64,000 nt of DNA from positions 1-64,000 of the forward strand of contig SFHC01000008.1 of the NCBI GenBank assembly GCA_004555725.1, read 5' to 3'. The translations under genes and the position numbers were made by a program. Under the pieces are notes generated by a model. It had not been told where the DNA came from. It did no database searches and was given only the letters and a program-made list of their open reading frames with translations. Positions within the stretch are counted from its first letter, which is position 1, and every line of letters begins with the position of its first letter. This DNA is from [Eubacterium] saphenum (lineage in GTDB: Bacteria; Bacillota; Clostridia; Peptostreptococcales; Anaerovoracaceae). This document shows positions 1-8,221 of this stretch, piece by piece.

Positions 1-75
1 ATCTCAATGGCGATTTTAAATTGACTGGCGAAATAGCCCGACCCAAAATGGCGATTTATCGCCGACACTTATTGG
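1..75. mobile_element. Possible end of an IS21-like element, cut by the window edge
   Basis: The first 75 bases repeat short motifs: TGGCGATTT twice, CGCCGACA, and a GCCCGACCC block that recurs just downstream near position 85. Read on the minus strand this stretch begins with TGTCGGCGATAAATCGCC, which resembles the multiply repeated ends of IS21-family elements. No transposase gene is visible, because the element body would lie left of the window. This is a resemblance from memory and not a proven match. Confidence 0.25.
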
Positions 76-170
76 TTAATATCGCCCGACCCTAACAATA
101 CCCTGGAAAAGCAGTATCACAAAAGCTTATCATACAGCTGATTCCGCGTTTTAAACGTAACTTGCAATAC

Positions 171-205
171 AAAACCGCTGCCCTGTTAAGGTCGCAGCGG
201 TTTTT
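171..205 (+). terminator. Rho-independent terminator
   Basis: AAAACCGCTGC (171-181) pairs with GCAGCGGTTTT (194-204) across a 12-base loop and runs into five T. The A-rich 5' arm would let it also stop transcription arriving on the minus strand from the regulator at 367-1011. Confidence 0.65.
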
Positions 206-228
206 GCATGTTTGCACGGGGGAAGTTA

Positions 229-363
229 TTATACTGTGCATCTCACGATATACAGACCGTCCTGATAGGTGTCCACGTAGATGTATCCGCGGTCATCAAC
301 AAGGCAGTCTTCTGCAATGCCGATGTGCGGGCCAGGGAACAGGGTGCCGTCATCGATGTCTGT
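229..363 (-). pseudogene. Stranded C-terminal tail of a lost gene (LVIVD-repeat-like)
   Basis: Immediately after the stop of the PAS regulator, the minus strand stays open for 44 codons and ends in TAA at 229-231. It has no ATG start and an in-frame TGA directly upstream at 364-366. The peptide is protein-like, ending in RGYIYVDTYQDGLYIVRCTV, which resembles the end of LVIVD or beta-propeller repeat proteins. I read it as the 3' end of a gene whose 5' part was replaced by the regulator region, perhaps during the rearrangement that left the element end at positions 1-75. It may also be chance. Confidence 0.35.
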
Positions 364-366
364 TCA

Positions 367-1011
367 TTATTTCTTCGCCTCTTCCATATAGTTATACAGG
401 GTAAACTTGGAGATGTTCAGCAGGGAGCAGACTTCCTGCCCGGACTTCTGAATCTTGAAAACGCCGCGTTCATTCAGGAATTTGATGAACGCGATCTTGG
501 CCTCGCGGTTCATCTGGTCCGGCGGCATGCCGATTTTGTGGATGCCTTCCGTGATCAGGCTTTCCATCACGTCCTGTATGGAAATGCTTCCCGTATCCTC
601 GGCCTCTTGCTGAATCGAGGTTTCAAAGTATTTATCTTTTGTCATACTCTGGAATGCGTTCTCCAGCGCGACCAGGCTGGTGATGTCCTGGTTGATGCAC
701 ATGGCGCAGGCAAGTGTGCCGTCGTCGTTGCAGTAGTTGAGTGTAGAAGAGCGGATCGTTCTGCCGTCATCTGTAACGGAAATCGTACGCGGGTGTTTCT
801 GAAAGCTGTTGTTTTCCGTCAGATTGCGCAGAAATGACTTGGTCGGGCCGTCGCCGACTTTTCTGCCGGTAACATGGCCGTTCACAATGTATACAATAGT
901 GTGGTCGAGATCCTGAGTGAAATCATGAATCACGACCTCCGTGTCCGGTCCGAACTGAGCCGCAATCACATCAGCCGCACCGCGCAGGATTTCGATGATA
1001 TTCTTTTCCAT
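367..1011 (-). CDS. YheO-like PAS / helix-turn-helix transcriptional regulator
   Basis: This 214-residue protein has the two parts of the YheO/DauR family. An N-terminal PAS-like sensor (about residues 5-115) contains the motif GPDTEVVIHDF and a following IVNGHVTGRKVGDGPT block. A C-terminal DNA-binding domain (about 150-214) ends in the helix-turn-helix segment VCSLLNISKFTLYNYMEEA. The start at 1011 is chosen because AAAGGA lies upstream at good spacing; the reading frame is open to 1143, but the extra residues are not family-like. It faces away from the oxidoreductase operon starting at 1222, with the promoter at 1137-1165 between them, so it is a candidate regulator of that operon. The ligand is unknown. 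Confidence 0.85.
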   Translation of the reverse strand: MEKNIIEILRGAADVIAAQFGPDTEVVIHDFTQDLDHTIVYIVNGHVTGRKVGDGPTKSFLRNLTENNSFQKHPRTISVTDDGRTIRSSTLNYCNDDGTLACAMCINQDITSLVALENAFQSMTKDKYFETSIQQEAEDTGSISIQDVMESLITEGIHKIGMPPDQMNREAKIAFIKFLNERGVFKIQKSGQEVCSLLNISKFTLYNYMEEAKK

Positions 1012-1136
1012 AAGGATGTTCCTTTCTGACAAAAAGTAAGCTGACAAAAAGTCAGATTGCAAGGGGTAACGTGTTCTCTGCACACATTTTATCAAAGAAA
1101 CATAAAAACAAAAAGTAGAAATACCAAAAAATAAGT

Positions 1137-1165
1137 TTGACAATGGAGGCTGCCGTGACTATAAT
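1137..1165 (+). promoter_or_regulatory. Sigma-70-type promoter of the oxidoreductase operon
   Basis: TTGACA (1137-1142) and TATAAT (1160-1165) are both perfect consensus boxes at 17-base spacing, 57 bases before the first gene. A perfect promoter next to a divergent regulator suggests repression more than activation. Confidence 0.75.
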
Positions 1166-1221
1166 AACGGTGAAAACAGAAAAAAAGTTTGAAAATATAT
1201 CAAAATGAAAGGAGCGGCAAG

Positions 1222-1935
1222 ATGGATGCAGAACAGACGATCCGGGAATTTCTTGAAACCAGAAAAAATTTCATATTCCTGGGAGAAGCAGGCTGCGGAA
1301 AATCAGAAACCGCGCTGAATTTTGCGCTGGCTGTACACAGGCTGACAGACAGAGAGGTACATTTCTTTGACCTGGATCAGACCAAGCCGCTGTTCCGTTC
1401 GCGGGATGTCAGAGCGCAGCTGGAAGCCGAACACATTGGCTTTCATTATGAAGAACAATTTCAGGATGCGCCGACTTCTGCGGGAGGAGTAAATGAGAAG
1501 CTGGCTGATCCGGATGCGATTGCGGTTCTGGATGTAGGCGGAAATGACACCGGCTCCAGACTGATTGGAGAGTACTCCGGATGGCTGAACAGGACGGAAA
1601 CGCAGGTGTTTTTCATGTTGAATGTGTTTCGTCCGTGGTCATCTGATATCGGAGCGGTTGATCAGACCATGACGATGATTTACCGCGCCGCAAGAATCGG
1701 TCTGGAGAACACGTCAGTCATTCTGAATCCGAACGTCGGAAATACGACAACGCCGGCAGAAGTTCTGGAGGGCGCGGAAAAATCCGCTGCCATGCTAGAA
1801 GGAATCCTTCCGGTGTCCATGCTGGCTGTACGGAAAGAGGCGGCGGAAAAAGTTATGCAGAATACGGATCTTCCGGTATTCCCTCTTCATCTGTTCATGA
1901 CATATGAGTGGGAAACAGGGCAGGAAGATGCGTGA
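1222..1935 (+). CDS. P-loop ATPase of unknown role, first gene of the oxidoreductase operon
   Basis: This 237-residue protein begins with a Walker A motif, FLGEAGCGKSETALNFAL, at about residues 20-37. A Walker B-like strand with an acidic end follows (AIAVLDVGGNDTGSRL), in the manner of MinD/ParA/CobQ-type deviant P-loop proteins. No signal peptide or membrane segment is seen. The start at 1222 follows AAAGGAG at good spacing; an upstream ATG at 1189 has no such site. It precedes the ferredoxin and oxidoreductase genes, so it may help assemble or insert cofactors, but that is inference. The biochemical function is not recognised. Confidence 0.75.
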   Translation: MDAEQTIREFLETRKNFIFLGEAGCGKSETALNFALAVHRLTDREVHFFDLDQTKPLFRSRDVRAQLEAEHIGFHYEEQFQDAPTSAGGVNEKLADPDAIAVLDVGGNDTGSRLIGEYSGWLNRTETQVFFMLNVFRPWSSDIGAVDQTMTMIYRAARIGLENTSVILNPNVGNTTTPAEVLEGAEKSAAMLEGILPVSMLAVRKEAAEKVMQNTDLPVFPLHLFMTYEWETGQEDA

Positions 1936-2019
1936 CAGGATAGAATACCCGGTCCGGCGCAGAAAAGATCTGCCGGCAGGGACAGAATCTTCAATGATTG
2001 AGATGAGGAGGCTTGAACA

Positions 2020-2238
2020 ATGGCAAAAGGAAAAGTCGAAATCCGGAAAGAAAGCTGCAAAAGCTGCGGATACTGTGTGAAATACTGTCCGAAGCAGGTA
2101 CTGGAAATCGGACATGAGGTGAACAGCAAAGGTTACCTTTATGTTACCGCGGCACATCCGGAGAATTGCATCGGATGCGCGCAGTGCGGCATCGTATGTC
2201 CGGACGCAGCGATTGAAGTGTACAGAGAAACGAAATAA
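2020..2238 (+). CDS. 2-oxoacid:ferredoxin oxidoreductase, ferredoxin-like delta subunit
   Basis: This 72-residue protein is almost only a double 4Fe-4S ferredoxin domain: [13 protein letters not shown] near the N-terminus and [13 protein letters not shown] near the C-terminus. It matches the delta subunit of four-subunit 2-oxoacid oxidoreductases (KOR/VOR type), which passes electrons from the TPP-bound intermediate to free ferredoxin. It sits 15 bases before the alpha-subunit gene, with a GAGGAGG ribosome binding site, in the usual delta-alpha-beta-gamma order. Confidence 0.9.
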   Translation: MAKGKVEIRKESCKSCGYCVKYCPKQVLEIGHEVNSKGYLYVTAAHPENCIGCAQCGIVCPDAAIEVYRETK

Positions 2239-2253
2239 CAGGAGGCATTAATC

Positions 2254-3330
2254 ATGGCTAGAATATTCATGAAAGGCTGCGAAGCAATCGCTGAATCCGC
2301 CGTCCGTGCAGGATGCCGGTTCTTCGCGGGCTATCCGATTACACCGCAGAATGAGATCCCGGAATATTTTGCGAGAAGACTTCCGGAAGTCGGAGGAAAT
2401 TTTGTTCAGGGTGAAAGTGAAGTCGCGTCCGTAAATATGCTTTACGGATCAGCACAGACCGGAACACGCTCCATGAGTTCCTCCTCCAGTACAGGAATCA
2501 GTCTGTACAGTGAAGGTATTTCCTTTATGGCATCCGCGAGAATCCCTGCAGTCGTTGTAAACGTCGTAAGAGGAGGCCCGGGAATCGGTGCGATCCAGCC
2601 GGCGCAGCAGGATTATCTGCAGGCGACCAAGGCGTCCGGAAACGGCGGTTTCCGCATGATCGTACTTGCTCCTTCTACCGTTCAGGAATGTGTGGACATG
2701 GTATATGAAGCATTTGACCTGGCTGAGCGCGACGACAATCCGGTTCTGATTCTGGCTGACGGTGTGCTTGGCACGATGATGGAGCCGGTCGTTCTTCCTG
2801 AGATGAAGAGCGATGAAGAAGTTGCCGCACTGAAGGCTAAGTATTATGAGAAAGCTATTATCGGCCATCCGATTACCGACAGAAAACTCGGAAAGCCGGG
2901 AAGTGTCGGAACCGGACAGGAACTTAGAAACATTGAAGCTGCAGAAATGTATAAGACGTGGGATAAGGATGTCCGCGTTGAAGAGTACATGACAGAAGAC
3001 GCAGAGATTATTCTTGCCAGCTACGGCATTTCCGCAAGAATTTCCAAAGCGGCAGTAAGAGACCTGCGCGCAGAAGGCATCAAGGCAGGACTGATCCGCC
3101 CGATTACCGTTTCTCCGTTCCCGTATGACACATTTAAGAATCTGGATTTCAACCGCGTAAAAGGCATCCTGGATGTAGAGATGTCTATCCCGGCACAGAT
3201 GAAATGGGATGTGGAATACGCTGTTCAGGACAGACTTCCGATCCATGAATGCCTGCGTTCCGGCGGACAGATCATGACCAAAGAGAAAGTTATGGAAGAA
3301 GCGCATGCTTTGATTAAGGAGGTGCTGTAG
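2254..3330 (+). CDS. vorB: 2-oxoacid:ferredoxin oxidoreductase alpha subunit (VorB/KorA type)
   Basis: This 358-residue subunit carries the pyrimidine-binding domain of the TPP enzyme. Its early motif GYPITPQNEIPEY and the SSSSSTGISLYSEG and RGGPG segments are typical of VorB-like alpha chains. The enzyme oxidatively decarboxylates a 2-oxoacid with CoA to give an acyl-CoA, CO2 and reduced ferredoxin. The sequence fits branched-chain (2-oxoisovalerate) or 2-oxoglutarate enzymes, and I cannot decide the substrate. It is followed 2 bases later by the beta subunit, whose ribosome binding site lies inside the end of this gene. Confidence 0.88.
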   Translation: MARIFMKGCEAIAESAVRAGCRFFAGYPITPQNEIPEYFARRLPEVGGNFVQGESEVASVNMLYGSAQTGTRSMSSSSSTGISLYSEGISFMASARIPAVVVNVVRGGPGIGAIQPAQQDYLQATKASGNGGFRMIVLAPSTVQECVDMVYEAFDLAERDDNPVLILADGVLGTMMEPVVLPEMKSDEEVAALKAKYYEKAIIGHPITDRKLGKPGSVGTGQELRNIEAAEMYKTWDKDVRVEEYMTEDAEIILASYGISARISKAAVRDLRAEGIKAGLIRPITVSPFPYDTFKNLDFNRVKGILDVEMSIPAQMKWDVEYAVQDRLPIHECLRSGGQIMTKEKVMEEAHALIKEVL

Positions 3331-3332
3331 AC

Positions 3333-4097
3333 ATGATGGAGAAAGTTTACGCAAGGACAAAGGGTATTCAGGACAAGGTGTCCGGCTTCTGCCCGGGATG
3401 CATGCATGGCACCGTCCATAAACTGATCGGAGAAGTTGCAGAGGAACTGGATATTATGGACCGTCTGGTCCGTGCCGAGGGAGTTGGATGCTGCGGACTG
3501 GGGCAGAGCTACGTCTCCTATGATACTGCGCTCGCACCTCACGGAAGAGCCTGCGCGATGGCGACTGGAATGAAGCGTTCCAACCCGGATTCCATTATCT
3601 ATACTTATCAGGGAGACGGAGATCTGGCATCCATCGGTATCGCAGAGACCATGCACGCTGCCAACAGAAATGAGAACATCTCCGTAATCTTTATCAACAA
3701 CGGAATTTACGGTATGACCGGAGGTCAGATGGCGCCGACGACACTGCTCGGCATGAAATCTACGACTACACCGGAAGGAAGAGACCCTCAGAAGGGCCAG
3801 GGATATCCGATGCATATGTGTGAGATTCTGAATCAGCTGGTCGGCCCGTATTATCTGGAGCGTACGACCTGCATCGATCCGGCGCACGTCAGAAAAACCA
3901 AGGCGGCAATTAAGAAGGCATTCCAGAATCAGATCGACGGAAAAGGATTCTCCATGGTTGAAATCGTGACTTCCTGTCCGACCAACTGGGGCCTCAGCCC
4001 GCTGAAAGCCCTGGATTTTCTGCAGAATGACATGCTGAAGGAATACCCTCTGGGTGTTTACCGCGACAGATCGAGAGAGGAAAAGGAGGCAGAATAA
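3333..4097 (+). CDS. 2-oxoacid:ferredoxin oxidoreductase beta subunit, TPP-binding
   Basis: This 254-residue subunit holds the diphosphate-binding half of the TPP site. The GDGD segment in YQGDGDLASIG (about 91-101) begins the TPP/Mg signature, which closes with the NN of FINNGIYGMTGGQMAP. Cysteines in FCPGCMHGT and GVGCCGLGQ suit the cluster- and TPP-proximal positions of KOR beta chains. The ATG at 3333 is preceded by GGAGGTG inside the alpha gene. Its stop overlaps the start of the gamma gene by one base, implying translational coupling. Confidence 0.88.
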   Translation: MMEKVYARTKGIQDKVSGFCPGCMHGTVHKLIGEVAEELDIMDRLVRAEGVGCCGLGQSYVSYDTALAPHGRACAMATGMKRSNPDSIIYTYQGDGDLASIGIAETMHAANRNENISVIFINNGIYGMTGGQMAPTTLLGMKSTTTPEGRDPQKGQGYPMHMCEILNQLVGPYYLERTTCIDPAHVRKTKAAIKKAFQNQIDGKGFSMVEIVTSCPTNWGLSPLKALDFLQNDMLKEYPLGVYRDRSREEKEAE

Positions 4098-4657
4098 TGG
4101 AGAGAGATTTAATTGCTGCCGGCTTTGGCGGTCAGGGCGTCATGATGTTCGGAACGCTTCTGGCGCAGGGAACAACGGATGCTACCGATAAGCAGGTGAC
4201 GTATTTTCCGTCTTACGGTGCAGAAATGCGAGGAGGAACAGCCAACTGTTATGTGGCTATCTCTGACGATGAAATCGGCGCGCCGGTTATGGATCAGGTT
4301 GACGACCTGGTCATCTTCAATGAGGCTTCTCTGGAAAAATTCATCGGAAAACTGAAGCAGGGAGGAACACTGTTCCTGAACACATCCATTGTAAAATCCA
4401 GGCTGGAAAGAGAGGATATTCACGTCGTTGAAGCTCCTGTTACAGAAATGGCGCTGGAGATGGGAAACGCCAAGGTGCTGAATATCATCATGCTGGGAGT
4501 TTATGTGGGATACACACAGGTGATTGAAAAAGACGTTATCCTCCATGCGATTAAGCATAAGATCGGCGCAAAGCGTCCGCAGCTTGTTCCGCTGAACAAT
4601 GAGGCGTTTGAGAAAGGTCTGGCTATCGGAGCTGCCGCAAGAGAGCAGGGGAAATAA
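4097..4657 (+). CDS. 2-oxoacid:ferredoxin oxidoreductase gamma subunit
   Basis: This 186-residue protein starts with the glycine-rich GFGGQGVMMFGTLLAQG and the YGAEMRGG motif that mark the gamma (CoA-interacting) subunit of 2-oxoacid:acceptor oxidoreductases. Length is normal for the family. It completes a delta-alpha-beta-gamma set together with the three preceding genes, and the CoA-transferase follows after 2 bases, so the acyl-CoA made here is probably the transferase substrate. Confidence 0.88.
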   Translation: MERDLIAAGFGGQGVMMFGTLLAQGTTDATDKQVTYFPSYGAEMRGGTANCYVAISDDEIGAPVMDQVDDLVIFNEASLEKFIGKLKQGGTLFLNTSIVKSRLEREDIHVVEAPVTEMALEMGNAKVLNIIMLGVYVGYTQVIEKDVILHAIKHKIGAKRPQLVPLNNEAFEKGLAIGAAAREQGK

Positions 4658-4659
4658 TT

Positions 4660-5997
4660 ATGGATGTTCAGAAACTCTATCAGGAAAAACTGTGCACGGC
4701 TGAAGAGGCCGTAAAATGTGTAAAGAGCGGGGACTGGGTGGATTACAGCCAGACCTGCTCCTTCCCGACAGACCTGGATGCGGCGCTTGCCGGACGGAAA
4801 GACGAACTGACCGATGTTAAAGTCAGAAACGCAATCTCGATGAAACCGGTGCAGGTTGTAGAACAGGATCCGGAGCAGAAGGCGTTCACCTATAATCTGT
4901 GGCACTGTTCAGCAATCGACCGTCACTATCTCGACCAGGGGAGAGCATATCATTCTCCGATGCTGTTCAGAGACTGCGGGTCCTATTATCAGAACGGATT
5001 TGCACCGGTCGATGTCGCTATGATTACGGTATCGCCGATGGACAGGAACGGAAATTTCAGCTTCGGGCTGACGAACTGCTGCATGCAGGAAATGCTGGAC
5101 GCGGCAAAGACGATTATCGTAGAGGTAAACCAGGAGATGCCGTTTATCTATGGCATGGAAAACGACCATATTAACGTTCGCGATGTAGACAAGATCGTAG
5201 AAAGCAAAAGCAGCATTTCAACCGTCAGCACTCCGGCGCCGACAGAAATCGACCAGAAAATCGCGGCACAGATTCTGCCGTTCCTGCATGACGGCATCAC
5301 GCTCCAGCTTGGTATCGGTGGTATGCCGAACGCACTCGGAACGCTGATTGCAGAATCGGATCTGAAAGATCTCGGTATGCACACAGAACTGATGAGCGAC
5401 GGCTACCTGAAACTGTACCAGGCAGGAAAAATCACAAACAAGAAAAAGACGAGAAATCGAGGAAAAGGCGTATTTTCAATCTGCAACGGATCGAGAGATC
5501 TCTATGATTTTCTTGATCAGAATGTAGATATCCTGTCTGCTCCGATGGCATACGTCAATAAGCCGGAGGTCATTGCGTCCCTGGATAATTTTGTCTCGAT
5601 TAATGGATGCATCAATGTCGATTTATACGGACAGGTTTGCTCGGAAACCGTCGGAACCCGGCAGATCAGCGGAACCGGCGGGCAGCTGGACTTTGTTACC
5701 GGCGCATACCGCTCACAGGGCGGAAAGGCATTTCTTACACTTCCATCTGTATATACTGATAAAAAAGGAAAGAAGCACTCCAACATTATTCCGAGGTTTA
5801 CGGATGGAAATGTGATTACAACACCGAGAACACAGGCGCCGATTATTGTCACTGAATACGGGGCTGCACAGCTGCAGGGACACAGCACTTGGGAGCGCGC
5901 AGAGCGCCTGATTGCAATCGCTCATCCGGAAATTAGGGATGAACTGATTGCCGCCGCAGAGGAACAGAGAATCTGGAGACGGTCCAGCAAGCGTTAA
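4660..5997 (+). CDS. Acetyl-CoA hydrolase/transferase family acyl-CoA:carboxylate CoA-transferase
   Basis: This 445-residue protein belongs to the butyryl-CoA:acetate / 4-hydroxybutyrate CoA-transferase family. Visible landmarks are the CoA loop GIGGMPNAL (218-226), the likely catalytic glutamate E243 in HTELMSDG, and the C-terminal TEYGAAQLQG block. Length is normal. Placed directly behind the oxidoreductase, it would move CoA from the branched-chain or other acyl-CoA product onto acetate. This conserves the thioester, which later yields ATP, and releases a fatty acid. The substrate is inferred from context only. A terminator at 6069-6094 ends the operon. Confidence 0.85.
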   Translation: MDVQKLYQEKLCTAEEAVKCVKSGDWVDYSQTCSFPTDLDAALAGRKDELTDVKVRNAISMKPVQVVEQDPEQKAFTYNLWHCSAIDRHYLDQGRAYHSPMLFRDCGSYYQNGFAPVDVAMITVSPMDRNGNFSFGLTNCCMQEMLDAAKTIIVEVNQEMPFIYGMENDHINVRDVDKIVESKSSISTVSTPAPTEIDQKIAAQILPFLHDGITLQLGIGGMPNALGTLIAESDLKDLGMHTELMSDGYLKLYQAGKITNKKKTRNRGKGVFSICNGSRDLYDFLDQNVDILSAPMAYVNKPEVIASLDNFVSINGCINVDLYGQVCSETVGTRQISGTGGQLDFVTGAYRSQGGKAFLTLPSVYTDKKGKKHSNIIPRFTDGNVITTPRTQAPIIVTEYGAAQLQGHSTWERAERLIAIAHPEIRDELIAAAEEQRIWRRSSKR

Positions 5998-6068
5998 GAC
6001 TGTACCTGTCAGGGATACGAGCGGGCCATGTTCAGCTCGGTTTACAGTTCAAAATCGGTAATTTTTCA

Positions 6069-6094
6069 GCCGTCCCATTCAGGGCGGCTTTTTT
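6069..6094 (+). terminator. Rho-independent terminator of the oxidoreductase operon
   Basis: GCCGTCC (6069-6075) pairs with GGGCGGC (6082-6088) around a 6-base loop, followed by six T. It separates the CoA-transferase from the transporter gene starting at 6118; read-through into the transporter remains possible. Confidence 0.75.
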
Positions 6095-6117
6095 ATAAGG
6101 AAGGATAAATACAATTT

Positions 6118-7329
6118 ATGTTTGATTACAGCAGGGAAATGAAAAAAAGATGGTTGTACCTGATTACAGGTGTTATTCTGCTCCTGTTTCTGGGTCTGAT
6201 CTATGCCTGGTCCGTTTTCCGCGTGCCGCTGGCAAAGGAATTTGGATGGACAGACGCACAGCTGTCTGTTACGTTTTCTGTATCCATGATGATGTTCTGC
6301 CTCGGCGGGCTGATTTCCGGAATCATCAACAGAAAGAGCCGTGTCAGGCTGACCATGATTCTGTGTGCGTTGTTTCTTGCGGCGGGATTTCTGGGGGCAT
6401 CGAACATTCATACGCTCACCGGAATCTATCTCACATATGGCGGCCTCTGCGGGTTCGGCGTAGGACTCGGATATAATGCGGTTATCAGTACAGTCGTGAA
6501 GTGGTTTCCGGACAAGCAGGGACTGATTTCCGGCATTACTCTGATGGGATTCGGATTTGGCGGGATGCTGCTGGGGACAGCCGGTGCTGCTCTGATTTCC
6601 AGTCTGGGCTGGAGAATGACATTCCGGATGTTCGGAGCCGTATTTGCGGTTATCATGATTGTCGGAGCGCTGGTGCTGAAGCCGGCAGGAGAAGAATTCC
6701 TGCATCAGCTGTCCGGAACCGGAACGCGCGCGGACCATGCTGTGGAAGAAATCAACGCTGCGCAGATGATCCGCAGAAAGAATTTCTGGCTGTATTTTCT
6801 GTGGGCGATTATTCTGAGCGCAGCAGGCCTCTCCATTATTAACAGTTCTGCCGTATACGCACAGCAGGTTCTTCATATTGGTCTGACCGCGGCTGCGGCG
6901 ATCGCAGGTGTCGTATCCGTGTTTAACGGAATCGGCCGCGTGATTTTCGGACAGATTTTTGACTTGAAAGGATACCGCGTTACCATGGTTTCCGTATGCG
7001 CAGTTACAGCCGCCGCAGCGGTGATGCTGATGCTGTCATGGAAAATCGGTTCGTCACCGGTGCTCATTCTCGCCTTTGTTATTATGGGACTGGCGTATGG
7101 CGGTGTTACACCGACCAATTCCGCATTTGCGGCGCACTTTTTTGGCAAACAGAATTATGCGTTGAATTTCAGCATCGTCAACCTTAACCTGATCATTGCA
7201 TCGTATCTTGGACCGATGATCGGAAGCGGCTCCTACATGAGAACCTTTACCGTGATTCTGCTGTTCTCCGCGGCGGCTCTGATTCTTACGCTTTTGATCC
7301 GTACGTCTGAACAGAAAAGCCGTAAATAA
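6118..7329 (+). CDS. OFA-family major facilitator transporter (oxalate/formate antiporter-like)
   Basis: This 403-residue membrane protein has about twelve hydrophobic helices. It shows OFA-family hallmarks: the first-helix motif GLIYAWSVFRVPLAKEFGW, the SVSMMMFCLGGLISG segment, and GFGVGLGYNAVISTVVKWFP. OFA carriers exchange small monocarboxylates or dicarboxylates. Lying behind an acyl-CoA-producing oxidoreductase and CoA-transferase, it may export the fatty-acid product or import the 2-oxoacid precursor; this is inference. A second, separate OFA carrier lies at 48295-49548. A terminator and then the toxin-antitoxin pair follow. Confidence 0.85.
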   Translation: MFDYSREMKKRWLYLITGVILLLFLGLIYAWSVFRVPLAKEFGWTDAQLSVTFSVSMMMFCLGGLISGIINRKSRVRLTMILCALFLAAGFLGASNIHTLTGIYLTYGGLCGFGVGLGYNAVISTVVKWFPDKQGLISGITLMGFGFGGMLLGTAGAALISSLGWRMTFRMFGAVFAVIMIVGALVLKPAGEEFLHQLSGTGTRADHAVEEINAAQMIRRKNFWLYFLWAIILSAAGLSIINSSAVYAQQVLHIGLTAAAAIAGVVSVFNGIGRVIFGQIFDLKGYRVTMVSVCAVTAAAAVMLMLSWKIGSSPVLILAFVIMGLAYGGVTPTNSAFAAHFFGKQNYALNFSIVNLNLIIASYLGPMIGSGSYMRTFTVILLFSAAALILTLLIRTSEQKSRK

Positions 7330-7367
7330 ACATCCATTAAATACAAGCACAGAATGGACCGGAAAAC

Positions 7368-7408
7368 GCCCGGCGCCTGTGCGGACTATGATCCGCCGGG
7401 CGCCGGGC
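7368..7408 (+). terminator. Strong GC-rich hairpin after the transporter
   Basis: GCCCGGCGCC (7368-7377) pairs perfectly with GGCGCCGGGC (7399-7408) over a 21-base loop. Only a short T stretch (ATGTTTG) follows, so it is a probable but not classical terminator. It ends five bases before the promoter of the toxin-antitoxin pair. Confidence 0.5.
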
Positions 7409-7412
7409 ATGT

Positions 7413-7441
7413 TTGTATACCGGCATCGGATATGATACACT
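7413..7441 (+). promoter_or_regulatory. Promoter of the MntA/HepT pair
   Basis: TTGTAT (7413-7418) and TACACT (7436-7441) stand 17 bases apart and 28 bases before the GTG start of the antitoxin gene. Confidence 0.5.
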
Positions 7442-7469
7442 GGAATAACCCAGAGCGGAGGTGAATCCA

Positions 7470-7787
7470 GTGAGTGATCATGAATATATAAACAGAGCAG
7501 ATCATATTCCGCAGCGTGCCTTTGAGGATATGCTTGGAATTTGTCGGAAATACCAGGTGAAGAAACTCATTCTGTTCGGATCCAGGGCCAGAGGCGACCA
7601 TCATCCGAAGAGTGATATCGATCTCGCGGTGGAAGGCTGCGGTGATTTTCCGTCGTTTGCATACGACATAGATAATCACACCTGGACCTTGCTTCAGTTT
7701 GACATCATTAATCTCGACGAACCGGTAGCGGACAGTTTGCTGCAGGAAATCAGAAATGACGGAGTTGTGTTATATGAAAAAGTATGA
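7470..7787 (+). CDS. mntA: MntA-type nucleotidyltransferase antitoxin
   Basis: This 105-residue protein is a minimal nucleotidyltransferase: LILFGSRARG supplies the GS motif (37-38) and SDIDLAVEG the paired aspartates D49 and D51. In the MNT/HEPT systems studied so far, such enzymes add AMP to a tyrosine of the partner toxin and so inactivate it. I prefer the GTG at 7470, seven bases after GGAGGTG, to the GTG at 7461, which overlaps that site. Its 3' end overlaps the HepT gene by 14 bases, as expected for a coupled pair. Confidence 0.85.
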   Translation: MSDHEYINRADHIPQRAFEDMLGICRKYQVKKLILFGSRARGDHHPKSDIDLAVEGCGDFPSFAYDIDNHTWTLLQFDIINLDEPVADSLLQEIRNDGVVLYEKV

Positions 7788-8178
7788 GAACTACAAAAAT
7801 AATCTGCAGGTGCTGGAAAAAGCAGATCATGAAGATCTCAGTAATGATTTTATCGTCAGTGGAATCATTGACAAGTTTATGCTGCAGTTCGAGCTTGCAT
7901 GGAAACTGATGAAGGAACTCCTGATGTTTGAAGGAAGCCGAGATGCAGCAACAGATTCCCCGCGGCAGATTATTAAAACGGCGTATCAGTATTACAGTTT
8001 TATTGATCCGGATGTCTGGCTCCAGATGCTGGCAGAGCGAAATGGTACAGCACATATGTATGATGAACAGGCCGCTGTTCAGCTGACAGAAAAGATTATT
8101 CACACCTATATTCCGGTATTCCAGCAGTTCCGGAAGGATCTGGAAAAACGTTACGGGGAGAAACTGGAATCGCTGTAA
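7774..8178 (+). CDS. hepT: HepT-like toxin (HI0074 / nucleotidyltransferase substrate-binding family)
   Basis: This 134-residue all-helical protein has the HI0074-type core (FELAWKLMKELL at about 39-50). It also has the complete RX4HXY motif, R89-NGTA-H94-M-Y96. In HEPT toxins this motif forms the RNase site, and its tyrosine is the residue AMPylated by MntA. The start at 7774 lies inside the antitoxin gene, with GGAG ten bases upstream; a start at 7756 is possible. The intact motif suggests an active toxin. Confidence 0.85.
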   Translation: MKKYENYKNNLQVLEKADHEDLSNDFIVSGIIDKFMLQFELAWKLMKELLMFEGSRDAATDSPRQIIKTAYQYYSFIDPDVWLQMLAERNGTAHMYDEQAAVQLTEKIIHTYIPVFQQFRKDLEKRYGEKLESL

Positions 8179-8221
8179 ATGCTGAATTTTCAAATCAAAT
8201 CTTTCAAGACGGAGAACTATT

